The notes beneath the pieces are model-generated. The model saw only the letters and a program-made list of their open reading frames with translations, did no database searches and was not told the origin of the DNA. The position numbers and the translations under genes are program-made. A stretch of 64,000 bases of DNA, from contig OZ242313.1 in assembly GCA_965208065.1 (NCBI GenBank), forward strand, positions 4,030,001 through 4,094,000, written 5' to 3'. This document shows, one piece after another, positions 16,247-27,723 of the stretch. Position 1 is the stretch's first letter, and each line of letters starts with the position of its first letter. Origin of the DNA: Bin103 sp002238925. GTDB taxonomy: Bacteria > Spirochaetota > Spirochaetia > SZUA-6 > Bin103.

Positions 16247-17404
16247 GCATCGTCCAAGCTACCGAAGACGCCCAGGTACCTCGCCGACGCCGTGACCGCG
16301 GACCTCGCGGAGCGCATGGTGTTCGTCGGTGGTCCGCGCCAAGTGGGCAAGACGACGTTCGCCCTGTCGCTGTTGGCGAACGGCAGCGACGAGTCGTCGC
16401 CGGCCTACCTGAACTGGGACTATCTCGCCGACCGCGAGACGATTCTCGCCGCGCGATTGCCCCCGCGGCAGCCGCTCCTCATCTTCGACGAGATCCACAA
16501 GTACGCGGCGTGGCGCGGCCTGATCAAGGGACTCCACGACAAGCACCGGTCGTCGGTCTCATTCCTGGTCACCGGGTCTGCCCGCCTCGACTACTACCGC
16601 AAGGGTGGCGACTCCCTGCAGGGACGCTACCACTACTACCGCCTGCATCCGTTCACCCTCATGGAGAGCGGTCGGACCCGTGCAGCGGACACGGTCGCGC
16701 ATCTCCTCCGGTTCGGCGGCTTCCCGGAGCCGTTTCTGCGCGGCGAAGAGCGCTTCCACCGCCGCTGGCTGCGCGAGCACGCGGCGCGGGTGGTGCATGA
16801 GGACCTGCGCGATCTGGAACAGGTGCGCGAGGTGTCGCGGCTGGATCTGCTGCTCGCCCACCTGCCCGCCTGCGTGGGATCGCCGCTCTCGGTCAACCGT
16901 CTGCGCATCCTCCTGCAGGCGTCGCACGAAAGCGTCGAGCGCTGGATCGCCGCGTTCGAACGGCTGTACCTCTGCTACCGGCTGGCGCCGTTCGGGACAC
17001 CGCGCATCAGAGCGGTGCGCAAGGAACAGAAGCTCTACTTCTGGGACTGGTCGCGCGTGGCTGATCCCGGGGCGCGCTTCGAGAACATGGTGGCCGGACA
17101 TCTGCTCAAGTACTGCCATCTGGTCGAGGACACCGAAGGCTACGCCATGGAACTGCGGTTTCTGCGCGATACCGACGGACGCGAGATCGACTTCGTCGTG
17201 CTCCGCGACGGCCGCCCCGAGTTCGCGGTCGAATGCAAGAGCGGCGGACGCAGGGCCTCACCGGCCTGCCGCTACGTACGCGAGCGCAGCGTCATTCCGC
17301 GCTTCTACCAGGTGCACCTGGGCTCGCCCGACTTCGGCGACGCAGATTCCGACACCCGCGTCCTGCCATTCGCGACGTTCTGCACCGAACTGGCGCTGCC
17401 GTAG
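16244..17404 (+). CDS. AAA ATPase with C-terminal DUF4143 (nuclease-like) domain
   Basis: A full-length 386-residue member of the AAA_14/DUF4143 family. Walker A is GGPRQVGKTT (residues 29-38), Walker B is LLIFDEIHK near residue 84, and sensor-like FLVTGSARLD follows near 107. The C-terminal domain near residues 308-330 shows GREIDFVVLRDGRPEFAVECKSG, which has the D...E-x-K pattern of PD-(D/E)xK nucleases. The family is common as solitary accessory genes in bacteria and archaea; its role is unproven and a link to defence or selfish elements is often suspected. It sits between intact permease genes and a dioxygenase fragment, so it looks inserted. Confidence 0.85.
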   Translation: MASSKLPKTPRYLADAVTADLAERMVFVGGPRQVGKTTFALSLLANGSDESSPAYLNWDYLADRETILAARLPPRQPLLIFDEIHKYAAWRGLIKGLHDKHRSSVSFLVTGSARLDYYRKGGDSLQGRYHYYRLHPFTLMESGRTRAADTVAHLLRFGGFPEPFLRGEERFHRRWLREHAARVVHEDLRDLEQVREVSRLDLLLAHLPACVGSPLSVNRLRILLQASHESVERWIAAFERLYLCYRLAPFGTPRIRAVRKEQKLYFWDWSRVADPGARFENMVAGHLLKYCHLVEDTEGYAMELRFLRDTDGREIDFVVLRDGRPEFAVECKSGGRRASPACRYVRERSVIPRFYQVHLGSPDFGDADSDTRVLPFATFCTELALP

Positions 17405-17421
17405 CCATCTCCGCTGCCGGG

Positions 17422-17510
17422 CCGTCGATGTCGTAGCTGCCGTGGCCGGCGAACACCGCCCTGGCGAACAGGTCGTCACAGTAGGCGCGCAGCGCCGCCA
17501 CCTCTGCGAG
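17422..17510 (-). pseudogene. Fragment of a phytanoyl-CoA dioxygenase gene
   Basis: On the minus strand this stretch reads VAALRAYCDDLFARAVFAGH, continuing GSYDIDG. It is about 90% identical over ~76 bp to part of the dioxygenase at 12255-12335 in the same orientation. The match ends abruptly after IDG, just past the stop of the ATPase gene. It is not an exact copy, so it probably derives from a second paralogue, and it supplies the base missing at 12289. Confidence 0.75.
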
Positions 17511-17649
17511 GTGTGTCCCGCCCGGCCGCCCGCAGGCTGTCGGTCAGCGCAGTCGAACGGCGGCAGCAGCGCGGAGAAGGCGCTACGTCGAGGGCTCCGG
17601 CGGCGCAGCCGGTCCGTAGCCGTGGCGCACCATTCGGCCGTCGGTTGCA

Positions 17650-17700
17650 ACTCAAACGCGCGCTTGACGGCTTGGCAGAGCAGGTCCACGATGTCCCCAG
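17650..17700 (-). repeat. 51-bp inverted repeat, right arm
   Basis: Inverted partner of 12555-12605, with 50 of 51 bases matching. It ends just where the permease pseudogene begins (17691). The stretch 17511-17649 beside it carries no recognisable gene. Confidence 0.85.
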
Positions 17701-18103
17701 TCGCGCAGATCGCGCCCTACGACTACGACCGAGGCCGGGTGCAGGACCGGATGCAGGGTCCATCGCCCGCGCACCTGCTGGGCACCGACCACGTCGGCCG
17801 CGACTTTCTGAGCCGCCTCATCATCGGTGCGCGCCTGTCGATCACCGTCGGGCTGGCGGCGACGGTGTTGAACCTCATCGTCGCGCTGCTGATCGGCGGC
17901 ACCACTGGCTTCATCGGCGGGCGGGTCGACATCTACGCGCAGCGGTTCGTCGTGTTCAGCATCAACGTCGGCGGCGTGATCATCGCCGAGGCGTCGCTGA
18001 GCTTCCTCGGCTTCGGCCTGCCGGCCACCGTTCCGAGCTGGGGCGCATGCTGAGCCGCGAGGGCCGCCAGTACATGGAGATCGCCCCGCGGCTGGCGCTG
18101 TAG
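17691..18103 (+). pseudogene. DppC-type permease remnant with internal deletion, frameshift and stop
   Basis: Reads AQIAPYDYDRGRV, then the DppC signature HLLGTDHVGRDFLSRLIIGAR, up to DIYAQRFV. It then jumps directly to VFSINVGGVIIAEASLSFLG. Compared with the intact permease at 58400 (e.g. QRFVDAW ... IVFSINVGG), about 90 codons are missing, joined at a short GTC/GTG homology. Near 18048 one G is lost (GGGGCGCATG), ending the frame at 18053. The C-terminal piece continues in another frame to APRLAL, where TGG (Trp) has become TAG. The N-terminal helix is also absent. Four independent lesions mark an old pseudogene. Confidence 0.85.
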
Positions 18104-18207
18104 CCGCCGCGGCGTACGCCCGCGCCGTTCATGAGTCTTGCGCAGGAGTGGGGCGCGCGCCGCCGCGGCGAGTGGCGGCCGTGGTGCGGTTTGGTGCGGC
18201 GCTGCTG

Positions 18208-18236
18208 TTGACAAGTACGGCGAAACGGAGACACTC
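18208..18236 (+). promoter_or_regulatory. Predicted promoter of the AAA ATPase-nuclease gene, leaderless-type spacing
   Basis: TTGACA (18208-18213), a 17-bp spacer and ACACTC (18231-18236) lie 7 nt before the ATG at 18244. The -35 box is consensus and the -10 box weak. No ribosome-binding site precedes the ATG. The 18104-18207 stretch upstream holds nothing recognisable. Confidence 0.45.
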
Positions 18237-18243
18237 GGAATCA

Positions 18244-19836
18244 ATGCGCTTCTTCAACACGGCTGGACCGATGCGCCCGCAGAAACACTACTGCGTGCCG
18301 CCGTTGAGTCGGTTGGACTTGGACGATCTGCTCACGCTGATTCGGAACGAACGCTACTTCGTGCTGCACGCACCGCGGCAGACCGGCAAGACCTCCACCC
18401 TGCTGGCGCTGCGCGACCTGCTGAACGATGGCGCTCACGGCGACTACCGCTGCGTCTATGTGAACGTCGAGCCGGGCCAGGCGGCGCGCGAACACATGAC
18501 CCAAGCGATGCGCGCCATCCTCAGCGAACTGGAACTCGAGGCCGAGGCGACCCTCGACGACCCGTTGCCGGCGCGCGTATGGCCCGACCTGTTGGAACGC
18601 GCCGGCGCCGCGGGCGTGCTGCGCCAGGTGTTGACGCGCTGGTCGCTGGCGGACCCCACGCCGCTGGTGCTGCTGATCGACGAGATCGACACGCTGATCG
18701 GGGACACGCTGATCGCCGTGCTGCGGCAGTTGCGCGCCGGTTACGCGCACCGCCCGCTGCGCTTCCCGCAGAGCGTGATCCTGTGCGGCGTGCGCGACGT
18801 ACGCGACTACCGCATCCACTCGTCCGCCGAAAAGACGGTCGTCACCGGCGGCAGCGCCTTCAACATCAAGGCCGAGTCGCTGCGCATCGGCGACTTCACG
18901 GAGGCCGAGACGCGGGCGCTGTTGGGCCAGCACACCGCCGAGAGCGGGCAGCAGTTTGCCGAGCAGGCGCTGCGGGCGGTTTGGTGCCTGACCGCCGGGC
19001 AGCCGTGGCTGGTGAACTCTCTCGCCCAACAGGCCTGCTTTCGGAACCAGGACGGGCGCGACCGCAGCCGCACGATCACCGCCGAGGCGATCCACGACGC
19101 GCGCGAGCAACTCATCCTGCGCCGCGAGACGCACGTTGAACAACTCACCGACAAGCTGCAGGAGGAGCGGGTGCGACGGGTCATAGGACCGCTGCTGAGC
19201 GACAGCGCGGCGGCCGCAACCATGCGCCCGGACGACCTGCAGTACGTGCGCGACTTGGGCCTGGTTGCACGCGACGACCCGATCCGCATCGCCAACCCGC
19301 TCTACCGGGAGGTGATCCCGCGCGACCTGACCTGGACCACCCAGGCCGGCTTCGCGCACGATCCGGCCTGGTACGTGGACGCCGACGGCAGCCTGAACCT
19401 GACCCGGCTGCTGGCGGAGTTCCAAGGGTTCTTTCGCGAGCACTCCGAGCACTGGATCGAACGGTTCCAGTACCGGGAGGCCGGGCCGCAGTTGCTGCTG
19501 CAGGCGTTTCTGCAGCGTATCGTCAACTCGGGCGGTCGGGTGGAGCGCGAGTACGGGTTGGGGCGGATGCGCACCGACCTGCTGATCATCTGGCCGGCCG
19601 GCGCGCCGGCGGAGCGGACGCGGCGGATGGTAATCGAGTGCAAGCTGCTGCGCGGCAGCGTGGAGGAGACGATCCGTACCGGGCTGGAGCAGACGCGCGC
19701 CTACCTGGACCGGTGCGGTGCCGCCGAGGGGCACCTGGTCATCTTCGACCGGACCGAAGGCAAGCCGTGGCGCGACAAGCTGTTTCGCCGCGAGCGGACC
19801 GACGGCGGTGCCCCGGTCACGGTGTGGGGGATGTAG
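18244..19836 (+). CDS. AAA-like ATPase with C-terminal nuclease-like domain (paralogue 1)
   Basis: A 530-residue protein starting MRFFNTAGPM. Walker A is HAPRQTGKT (residues 42-50), Walker B is PLVLLIDEID near 140, followed by ILCGVRDVRDYRIHSSAE near 180, probably sensor 1. The C-terminal part has a winged-helix-like stretch (IANPLYREVIPRDL). It ends with GRMRTDLLIIW ... RRMVIECKLLRG near 440-465, the D-x(n)-E-x-K pattern of PD-(D/E)xK nucleases, and a terminal VTVWGM. It is closely related along its whole length to the protein at 53115. The family is widespread as solitary accessory genes; a role in defence or DNA mobility is plausible but unproven. Confidence 0.8.
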   Translation: MRFFNTAGPMRPQKHYCVPPLSRLDLDDLLTLIRNERYFVLHAPRQTGKTSTLLALRDLLNDGAHGDYRCVYVNVEPGQAAREHMTQAMRAILSELELEAEATLDDPLPARVWPDLLERAGAAGVLRQVLTRWSLADPTPLVLLIDEIDTLIGDTLIAVLRQLRAGYAHRPLRFPQSVILCGVRDVRDYRIHSSAEKTVVTGGSAFNIKAESLRIGDFTEAETRALLGQHTAESGQQFAEQALRAVWCLTAGQPWLVNSLAQQACFRNQDGRDRSRTITAEAIHDAREQLILRRETHVEQLTDKLQEERVRRVIGPLLSDSAAAATMRPDDLQYVRDLGLVARDDPIRIANPLYREVIPRDLTWTTQAGFAHDPAWYVDADGSLNLTRLLAEFQGFFREHSEHWIERFQYREAGPQLLLQAFLQRIVNSGGRVEREYGLGRMRTDLLIIWPAGAPAERTRRMVIECKLLRGSVEETIRTGLEQTRAYLDRCGAAEGHLVIFDRTEGKPWRDKLFRRERTDGGAPVTVWGM

Positions 19837-19895
19837 ACAATCAGGTTTGCCGATGCCGGCGCAATGCTGGCGCGAGGAGGACGGAGCTGAGAGGC

Positions 19896-20459
19896 ATGGG
19901 GTTGGTGAACGCCGAAATCGAACTCTCGAATCCGCGGGACTCCTCGATCCGGCCGATGAGAGTGAACAGTTTGGTGGATAACGGTGCTCTGCATCTCTGC
20001 ATCCCGAAGCACGTCGCTCTGCAACTCGGTCTCGACGAACTCTACCAGCGCGAAGTAACGACTGCTGACGGCGGTAAGCACCTCGTGCCGTATGTGGGCC
20101 CGGTGTCGCTCACGTTCGAGAACCGCGGCTGTTTCACTGGAGCGTTGGTGCTTGGCGACCGCGTGCTGCTCGGCGCCGTGCCCATGGAGGACATGGACGT
20201 GCTGGTGTCGCCGGCAACGCAGAAGCTTATCGTCAACCCTGCCAGTCCCAACATCGCAACGTCGATTGTAATGTGCCTGCTGGCGGACCCGGCGCATACC
20301 CGGCGGGTCTCGTCGTTGAGTGTTCCTGGTCGGTGTCAAGCATGGGTTCCTCTGGAAAAACGATTACAGTACGTGGAATATCAGTGTAGAGCGGAGGCAG
20401 TCAAGCGCTACCGAAGTCCGCGAGAGAACGCGGGCAGCACCTCTTCGTTCAGCCGCTGA
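19896..20459 (+). CDS. Clan AA aspartic protease-like protein (retropepsin fold) with altered active site
   Basis: The start MGLVNAEIELSNP, the block RVNSLVDNGALHLCIPKHVA and the ending VLLGAVPMEDMDVLVSPATQ match the small bacterial clan AA aspartic proteases, which are homodimeric retropepsin-like proteins. The catalytic triplet, normally D-T-G or D-S-G, reads D28-N29-G30, so proteolytic activity is doubtful. Family members usually end about 10 residues after NPASPN. Here the frame continues about 50 residues and overlaps the convergent flavin oxidoreductase gene by 52 nt, so the C-terminal tail may be a read-through caused by loss of the native stop. GAGG precedes the ATG. It may form a pair with the ATPase gene 59 nt upstream. 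Confidence 0.75.
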   Translation: MGLVNAEIELSNPRDSSIRPMRVNSLVDNGALHLCIPKHVALQLGLDELYQREVTTADGGKHLVPYVGPVSLTFENRGCFTGALVLGDRVLLGAVPMEDMDVLVSPATQKLIVNPASPNIATSIVMCLLADPAHTRRVSSLSVPGRCQAWVPLEKRLQYVEYQCRAEAVKRYRSPRENAGSTSSFSR

Positions 20460-21349
20460 TACACCGCGGGGTGCTGCGGGATCCCCGCGAAACAGAACTC
20501 CTCAACTCCGGCAGCGATGAAATCACCGCACTTGTCGATGACGCGCTGCACCGGCCCGATCGGCTTCCAGTCGTCAGCGGCGCGCAGTTTCTTGGCGTTC
20601 TGCTCATCGTCCATGATGCGCAGAGGGATGTGGACGGTGCGCGAAATTTCGCCCGGATCGCGACCGACCGCCTCGCAGTGGCGGTCGAGCACCGCGCATT
20701 CCTGCTTGAATTCTTCCGGGCTGGAGATGACGTTCATGATGTCGCCATACTGAGCGAGGGTCTTCAAGGTCCGCCTGCGGCCCTTGCCGCCGACCATGAT
20801 TGGAATGGCGTCTTGCCGCCTGCGCCCGCGCGGCCCGGCGCCGCGGTAGTGGTTGGGTACGAACGGCGCCTCCGTCAGCCGATAATACTTGCCTTCGTAG
20901 TTGACCAACTCCTGCGGGCCGGCGTGAAACAGCATCCGGATCAGTTGACAGGCTTCCTCCAGGCGATCGGACCGCTCCTTCAACGAAGGGAAGTCCCAGC
21001 CGTAGGCCTCGTGCTCGCGGACGTGCCAGCCCGCGCCGATGCCGAGGATGGCGCGGCCCTTGGAGACTTCGTCCAGAGTCACCGCCATTTTCGCCAGCAG
21101 CGCCGGGTTGCGGTAGGTGTTCCCGGTAACCAGAGCGCCCAGCTCAAGTCTGGTGGTGACCGCCGCCATGCTGCCGAGCAGCATCCAGCCCTCCAGATTC
21201 GGCCGCAACTCTACCGCCCGGCCGCCCAGAGGGGGAACGAAATGGTCATAGACGTAAGCGCTGGTCCAGGTTCCCGCCTCCATCACCCGCAGTACCGACG
21301 TGATCTCGTCCCACGACGTGCCGACATTGTACAACTGCGCTCCAAACAT
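20408..21349 (-). CDS. LLM-class F420/flavin-dependent oxidoreductase
   Basis: A 313-residue TIM-barrel protein of the luciferase-like monooxygenase superfamily. It shows YVYDHFVPP near residue 33, MLLGSMAAVTTRLELGALVTGNTYRNPALLAKMAVTLDEVS (residues ~55-96) and the signature GRAILGIGAGWHVREHEAYG near 100. These resemble F420-dependent and FMN-dependent members, and the cofactor cannot be decided here. The substrate is unknown. The promoter lies so close to the ATG that the message is probably leaderless. Its 3' end overlaps the protease-like gene convergently. Confidence 0.88.
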   Translation of the reverse strand: MFGAQLYNVGTSWDEITSVLRVMEAGTWTSAYVYDHFVPPLGGRAVELRPNLEGWMLLGSMAAVTTRLELGALVTGNTYRNPALLAKMAVTLDEVSKGRAILGIGAGWHVREHEAYGWDFPSLKERSDRLEEACQLIRMLFHAGPQELVNYEGKYYRLTEAPFVPNHYRGAGPRGRRRQDAIPIMVGGKGRRRTLKTLAQYGDIMNVISSPEEFKQECAVLDRHCEAVGRDPGEISRTVHIPLRIMDDEQNAKKLRAADDWKPIGPVQRVIDKCGDFIAAGVEEFCFAGIPQHPAVYQRLNEEVLPAFSRGLR

Positions 21350-21355
21350 GGTCAG

Positions 21356-21384
21356 ACGCTATCGCCGCTCTGCCGCCACGTCAA
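21356..21384 (-). promoter_or_regulatory. Predicted promoter of the LLM oxidoreductase gene, leaderless-type spacing
   Basis: Minus strand: TTGACG (21384-21379), exactly 17 bp, TAGCGT (21361-21356), then 6 nt to the ATG at 21349. No Shine-Dalgarno sequence fits in between. This is one of the clearest examples of a pattern seen at several genes here. Confidence 0.55.
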
Positions 21385-21441
21385 CCAACCCGCTACCTGC
21401 TGATCCGCTCCCGGCGAGGGCCAGGCGAGAGCCGGTACTAA

Positions 21442-22018
21442 CTTGCCGAACCGCCAAAGAGTGCACTACACTATGCCATATGGCAACTGGTACCGGCGGC
21501 GCGGCGCCTGTCCAGACCCGGCGCCAGTTGGGCGATGGCCCCGTTCTGCCACGTATCGCGCGACCGGCCGAGCCGGTTCAGTGACGGAAGCTACGGCGTG
21601 TACTACGCGGGAGACCGCTTCGCGGTTGCGCTGGCGGAGACGATGTTCCACTTCGAGCGCTTCATGGCGGCGACCAATGAGGATCCGGCCACGGCCGATT
21701 TCCGTGAGCTGCTCAGCCGTATAGGGGCCTACCTGCACGACCTGCGCGACACGGCGGCGTGCGAAGCCGCACTCGACGCGGATGACTACGCTGCCGCGCA
21801 GTCGTTGGCGCGCGAACTGCGCTGGAATCATGCCAGCAACGGCCTCGTCTATCCGAGCGTGCGCTACACCCCGCACTCCGGCGGTGCGGCGATGGCCGCC
21901 TTCTGGCCCGATGTGGCTGGCCTTCCGGTCCCTGGCAGGCACCTCTGCTATCGCTGGGACCGGCCGTCGGGTGGATGCATGGTTGGTGTACGGCGAAGCC
22001 GACTGGCGCCCCCGGTGA
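21442..22018 (+). pseudogene. RES-domain toxin relic, 5'-truncated and frameshifted
   Basis: One frame carries the RES core: RPGASWAMAPF, SRFSDGSYGVYYAGDRFAVALAETMFHFERF, and LVYPSVRYTPHSG up to LCYRWD. In known toxins RES proteins degrade NAD+, and the conserved Arg, Tyr and Glu are visible here. The open frame begins after a TAA at 21439 and has no start codon until ATG 21535, inside the domain, so the N-terminal region is gone. Near 21960 one extra base shifts the frame: the expected ending GRRVDAWLVYGEADWRPR lies in another frame and stops at 22018. No Xre-type antitoxin gene is seen upstream. Confidence 0.7.
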
Positions 22019-22080
22019 CCGGCTGCCCCGCTCCCGGTCACGGCGACCAGCACTGCACTACTTCTTGACCGCTCCGGGGA

Positions 22081-22932
22081 TCATGTGCCTTTCGCGGCTA
22101 TTCCCTTTGCGACGCGCTCGTACACCGCGGCCATCGCCTCGATGAACGAGGTGTTGCGGGGCCAGAACTCGGGATAGTCGCCCTCGCGGCGCAGCAGCAG
22201 GGCGGACACCGGCGGCGCCTGGCCCTCCGCCGTCACCTCCCGCGGCAGCGGCCTGCCGCGCCAGAACGCGCGCAGGTCGGCGGCGGGGGTATCGCTGCCG
22301 CTCACCGCCACCGCCGGATAGCGCGGCTCCCGCACAGCGGCCGCGAGATCGGGGTCACCCGCGCCGGCATCGCCGACCAATGCCGCACCGAATTCGGACT
22401 GCGAAACGGCCTGCCGGAGCTGCCGGCGATCCATGCCGCGCAACTCGAACAGCAATAGGGGATCGCGGTCGAGCAGCGCGGCGACATGGAAGTACACGCC
22501 CGCCACGTGCTTGCACGGGTTGGCCCAGTCGGGACACGAACAGGACGAGCGAATCTCCTTGCCGGTGCGCGGCAGCAGCTTGACGCCCGACCCGGCGAAC
22601 GCCTTCTCGATGGTGGGCGGCACCTCGCCCAGAATCAGATGCGTCACCCAGTCCGCATTGGATCCCAATCGCTTGACAATCGTTTTCCAGCGCGCCGCGG
22701 CGACCTTCTCGAACTCGATCTTCACGGCGTAGTAAGGGGTCTCGTAGACGCCAAAATGGCGATTGATGTTGCCGACCATCGTGGCCTCGATCTTGCCCTG
22801 CCGGATCGCGAACTCCTTCCGTCTGTACGCCGCGGCGTAGCCTCGACCGCGCGCCAGCCGGCCCGCGTCCATGCAGCCCTCCAGGGCGTTCAGGAACTCC
22901 TCACCCCACCAGGTCTTGCTCTGCCCTGCCAT
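22081..22932 (-). CDS. SWIM zinc-finger protein, partner of SNF2 helicase
   Basis: A 283-residue protein with TWWGEEFLNALEG near the N-terminus and a SWIM zinc finger CSCPDWANPCKH, giving ligands C131, C133, C140 and H142. SWIM fingers bind DNA or protein. In bacteria a short SWIM protein with this opening commonly lies next to an SNF2-type helicase gene, as here: the helicase gene ends 15 nt upstream on the same strand. The two probably act together in DNA or RNA-polymerase remodelling or in defence; the exact job is unknown. Confidence 0.85.
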   Translation of the reverse strand: MAGQSKTWWGEEFLNALEGCMDAGRLARGRGYAAAYRRKEFAIRQGKIEATMVGNINRHFGVYETPYYAVKIEFEKVAAARWKTIVKRLGSNADWVTHLILGEVPPTIEKAFAGSGVKLLPRTGKEIRSSCSCPDWANPCKHVAGVYFHVAALLDRDPLLLFELRGMDRRQLRQAVSQSEFGAALVGDAGAGDPDLAAAVREPRYPAVAVSGSDTPAADLRAFWRGRPLPREVTAEGQAPPVSALLLRREGDYPEFWPRNTSFIEAMAAVYERVAKGIAAKGT

Positions 22933-22947
22933 GCGCCGCCCTCCCCG

Positions 22948-26214
<3,267 letters not shown>

Positions 26215-26386
26215 CCTCCATACCCTCGTTGACCCAGCAAATCCTGTCTACACCGGCTTGGTATCATTCGACCACCGCCAATGTGCGGCAGCCCGCCTGG
26301 CAGGTTTGGACGTGATCGAGCCCTGATCACACCGGGCCGCGACACCGGGTGCCGCTTCCGGTACGGTGGGGTCCGAGGAGCACAGC

Positions 26387-27349
26387 GTGCAGATAGAGGA
26401 TATACGGCGCGTAGGGGTTGCCGGGGGCGGCACCATGGGATTCGGCATCGCCGTCAACTTCGCACTGGCGGGCTACCCGACGGTGGTGTACGACCTGACG
26501 TACGAGGTGCTGGAGCGGACGCTCGCCAATGTGCGAGCGGCGCTGGAGCTGTTCGTGGAGGAGGGACTGGTCACCAGGCAACAGGCCGACGAGGCCGGCG
26601 CCCGGATCACTACCACCACCGACCTCGAACGGCTGGCCGCGCACAGCGACTTCATCACCGAGGCGATCGTGGAGCGGCTGGCCGACAAGCAGGAGCTGTT
26701 CGGCGCCTTGGGCCGGCTGTGCGCGCCGGGCTGCATCGTGGTCAGCAACACCTCCCGCCTGCAGCTCAGCGACATCGCCGTGCACTTCGAGCACAAGGAC
26801 CGGACCGGGCTGACCCACTACTTTGTGCCGCCGCACATCGTGCCCGGCGTGGAGGTGGCGAAGGGCCCCGGCACCAGCGACCAGACCTACGAGATCATGT
26901 GCCGCCTGATGCGGCGCACCGCGAGGATACCGATTCCGATCCGGCGCGAGCTGCCCGGCTACCTGATCAACCGCCTCACGGCCGCCCTGTCGCGCGAGGC
27001 GCTGCGTCTGTGGGCCGAGGGAGTGGCTACCGCCGAGGACATCGAACTCGGCGTGAAGAGCACCATCGGCTTCCGCATGCCGTTCCACGGCCCGTTCGGC
27101 CACTACGACTTCTCCGGCACATGGCGATGGCCCGACGACCCCGCCGCCGACCGCAGGCCGCTGCCGGAGCCAAGCGAAGAGGTCCGCGCCAAAATCCAGG
27201 CGCGCATGGCCGAGCACCGCCCCTGGTTCCACGACCCGGACCGCATTGCCGAAGCCGCGGCCGTCCGCGACCGCGAATTCGTCCGCCGCCGCAAGGCCCT
27301 CTACGGCATCCCTCGCTACGGCCCGCCAGCCGCCCGCAACGATCCCTGA
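26387..27349 (+). CDS. 3-hydroxyacyl-CoA dehydrogenase family protein
   Basis: A protein of about 320 residues. The Rossmann motif RRVGVAGGGTMGFGIAVNFALAG opens the chain, SDFITEAIVERLADKQELF follows near residue 90, and VVSNTSRLQLSDIA and GLTHYFVPPHIVPGVEVAKG lie near 115-150. These match the NAD-binding half, with the catalytic His of the H-F/Y-x-P-P segment visible. The C-terminal domain includes YLINRLTAALSREALRL. It oxidises 3-hydroxyacyl-CoA or a related 3-hydroxy acid such as gulonate. GTG 26387 is chosen because GAGGAG lies 6 nt upstream; an ATG at 26366 is in frame but lacks a site. It diverges from the SNF2 gene. Confidence 0.85.
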   Translation: MQIEDIRRVGVAGGGTMGFGIAVNFALAGYPTVVYDLTYEVLERTLANVRAALELFVEEGLVTRQQADEAGARITTTTDLERLAAHSDFITEAIVERLADKQELFGALGRLCAPGCIVVSNTSRLQLSDIAVHFEHKDRTGLTHYFVPPHIVPGVEVAKGPGTSDQTYEIMCRLMRRTARIPIPIRRELPGYLINRLTAALSREALRLWAEGVATAEDIELGVKSTIGFRMPFHGPFGHYDFSGTWRWPDDPAADRRPLPEPSEEVRAKIQARMAEHRPWFHDPDRIAEAAAVRDREFVRRRKALYGIPRYGPPAARNDP

Positions 27350-27489
27350 GACCCATGGCGCGGCTGCCATCGAGCGCACCCGCGGACGGCCCGGCGCCGG
27401 CACCCGCGGACGCTGCGCCAACGCCACGCACGCCACGCCCGCCACGCACGTATGGCGTTGACTCCACGACGCCAAAGCGCTACGGTGCC

Positions 27490-27723
27490 GTGGTGTCTGT
27501 GTCCAAGCGAACTACGATCTATTTCGACCACCACCTTTACCGTGCACTGAAACTGAAGGCGGTAGAGATCGAGCGATCGGTATCCGACTTGGTCAACGAG
27601 GCCGTTCGCCTCCGGCTAGCCGAGGACGCGGAGGACCTTGCAGCCTTCGACGACCGAGCGGATGAGCCCAACCTCAAGTTCGAGGAGGTCCTGAAGGATC
27701 TGAAGCGCAGTGGAAAGATATGA
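27490..27723 (+). CDS. Ribbon-helix-helix type antitoxin (RelB/CopG-like)
   Basis: A protein of about 74-77 residues: VSKRTTIYFDHHLYRALKLK, then EIERSVSDLVNEAVRLRLAE. This is the beta-strand/helix/helix pattern of ribbon-helix-helix DNA-binding antitoxins, with an acidic C-terminal tail ending DLKRSGKI. It lacks an ATG; GTG at 27490, 27493 or 27499 are all possible. It overlaps the toxin gene by 14 nt, typical of type II modules. It would bind and neutralise the toxin and repress the shared promoter. Confidence 0.8.
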   Translation: MVSVSKRTTIYFDHHLYRALKLKAVEIERSVSDLVNEAVRLRLAEDAEDLAAFDDRADEPNLKFEEVLKDLKRSGKI

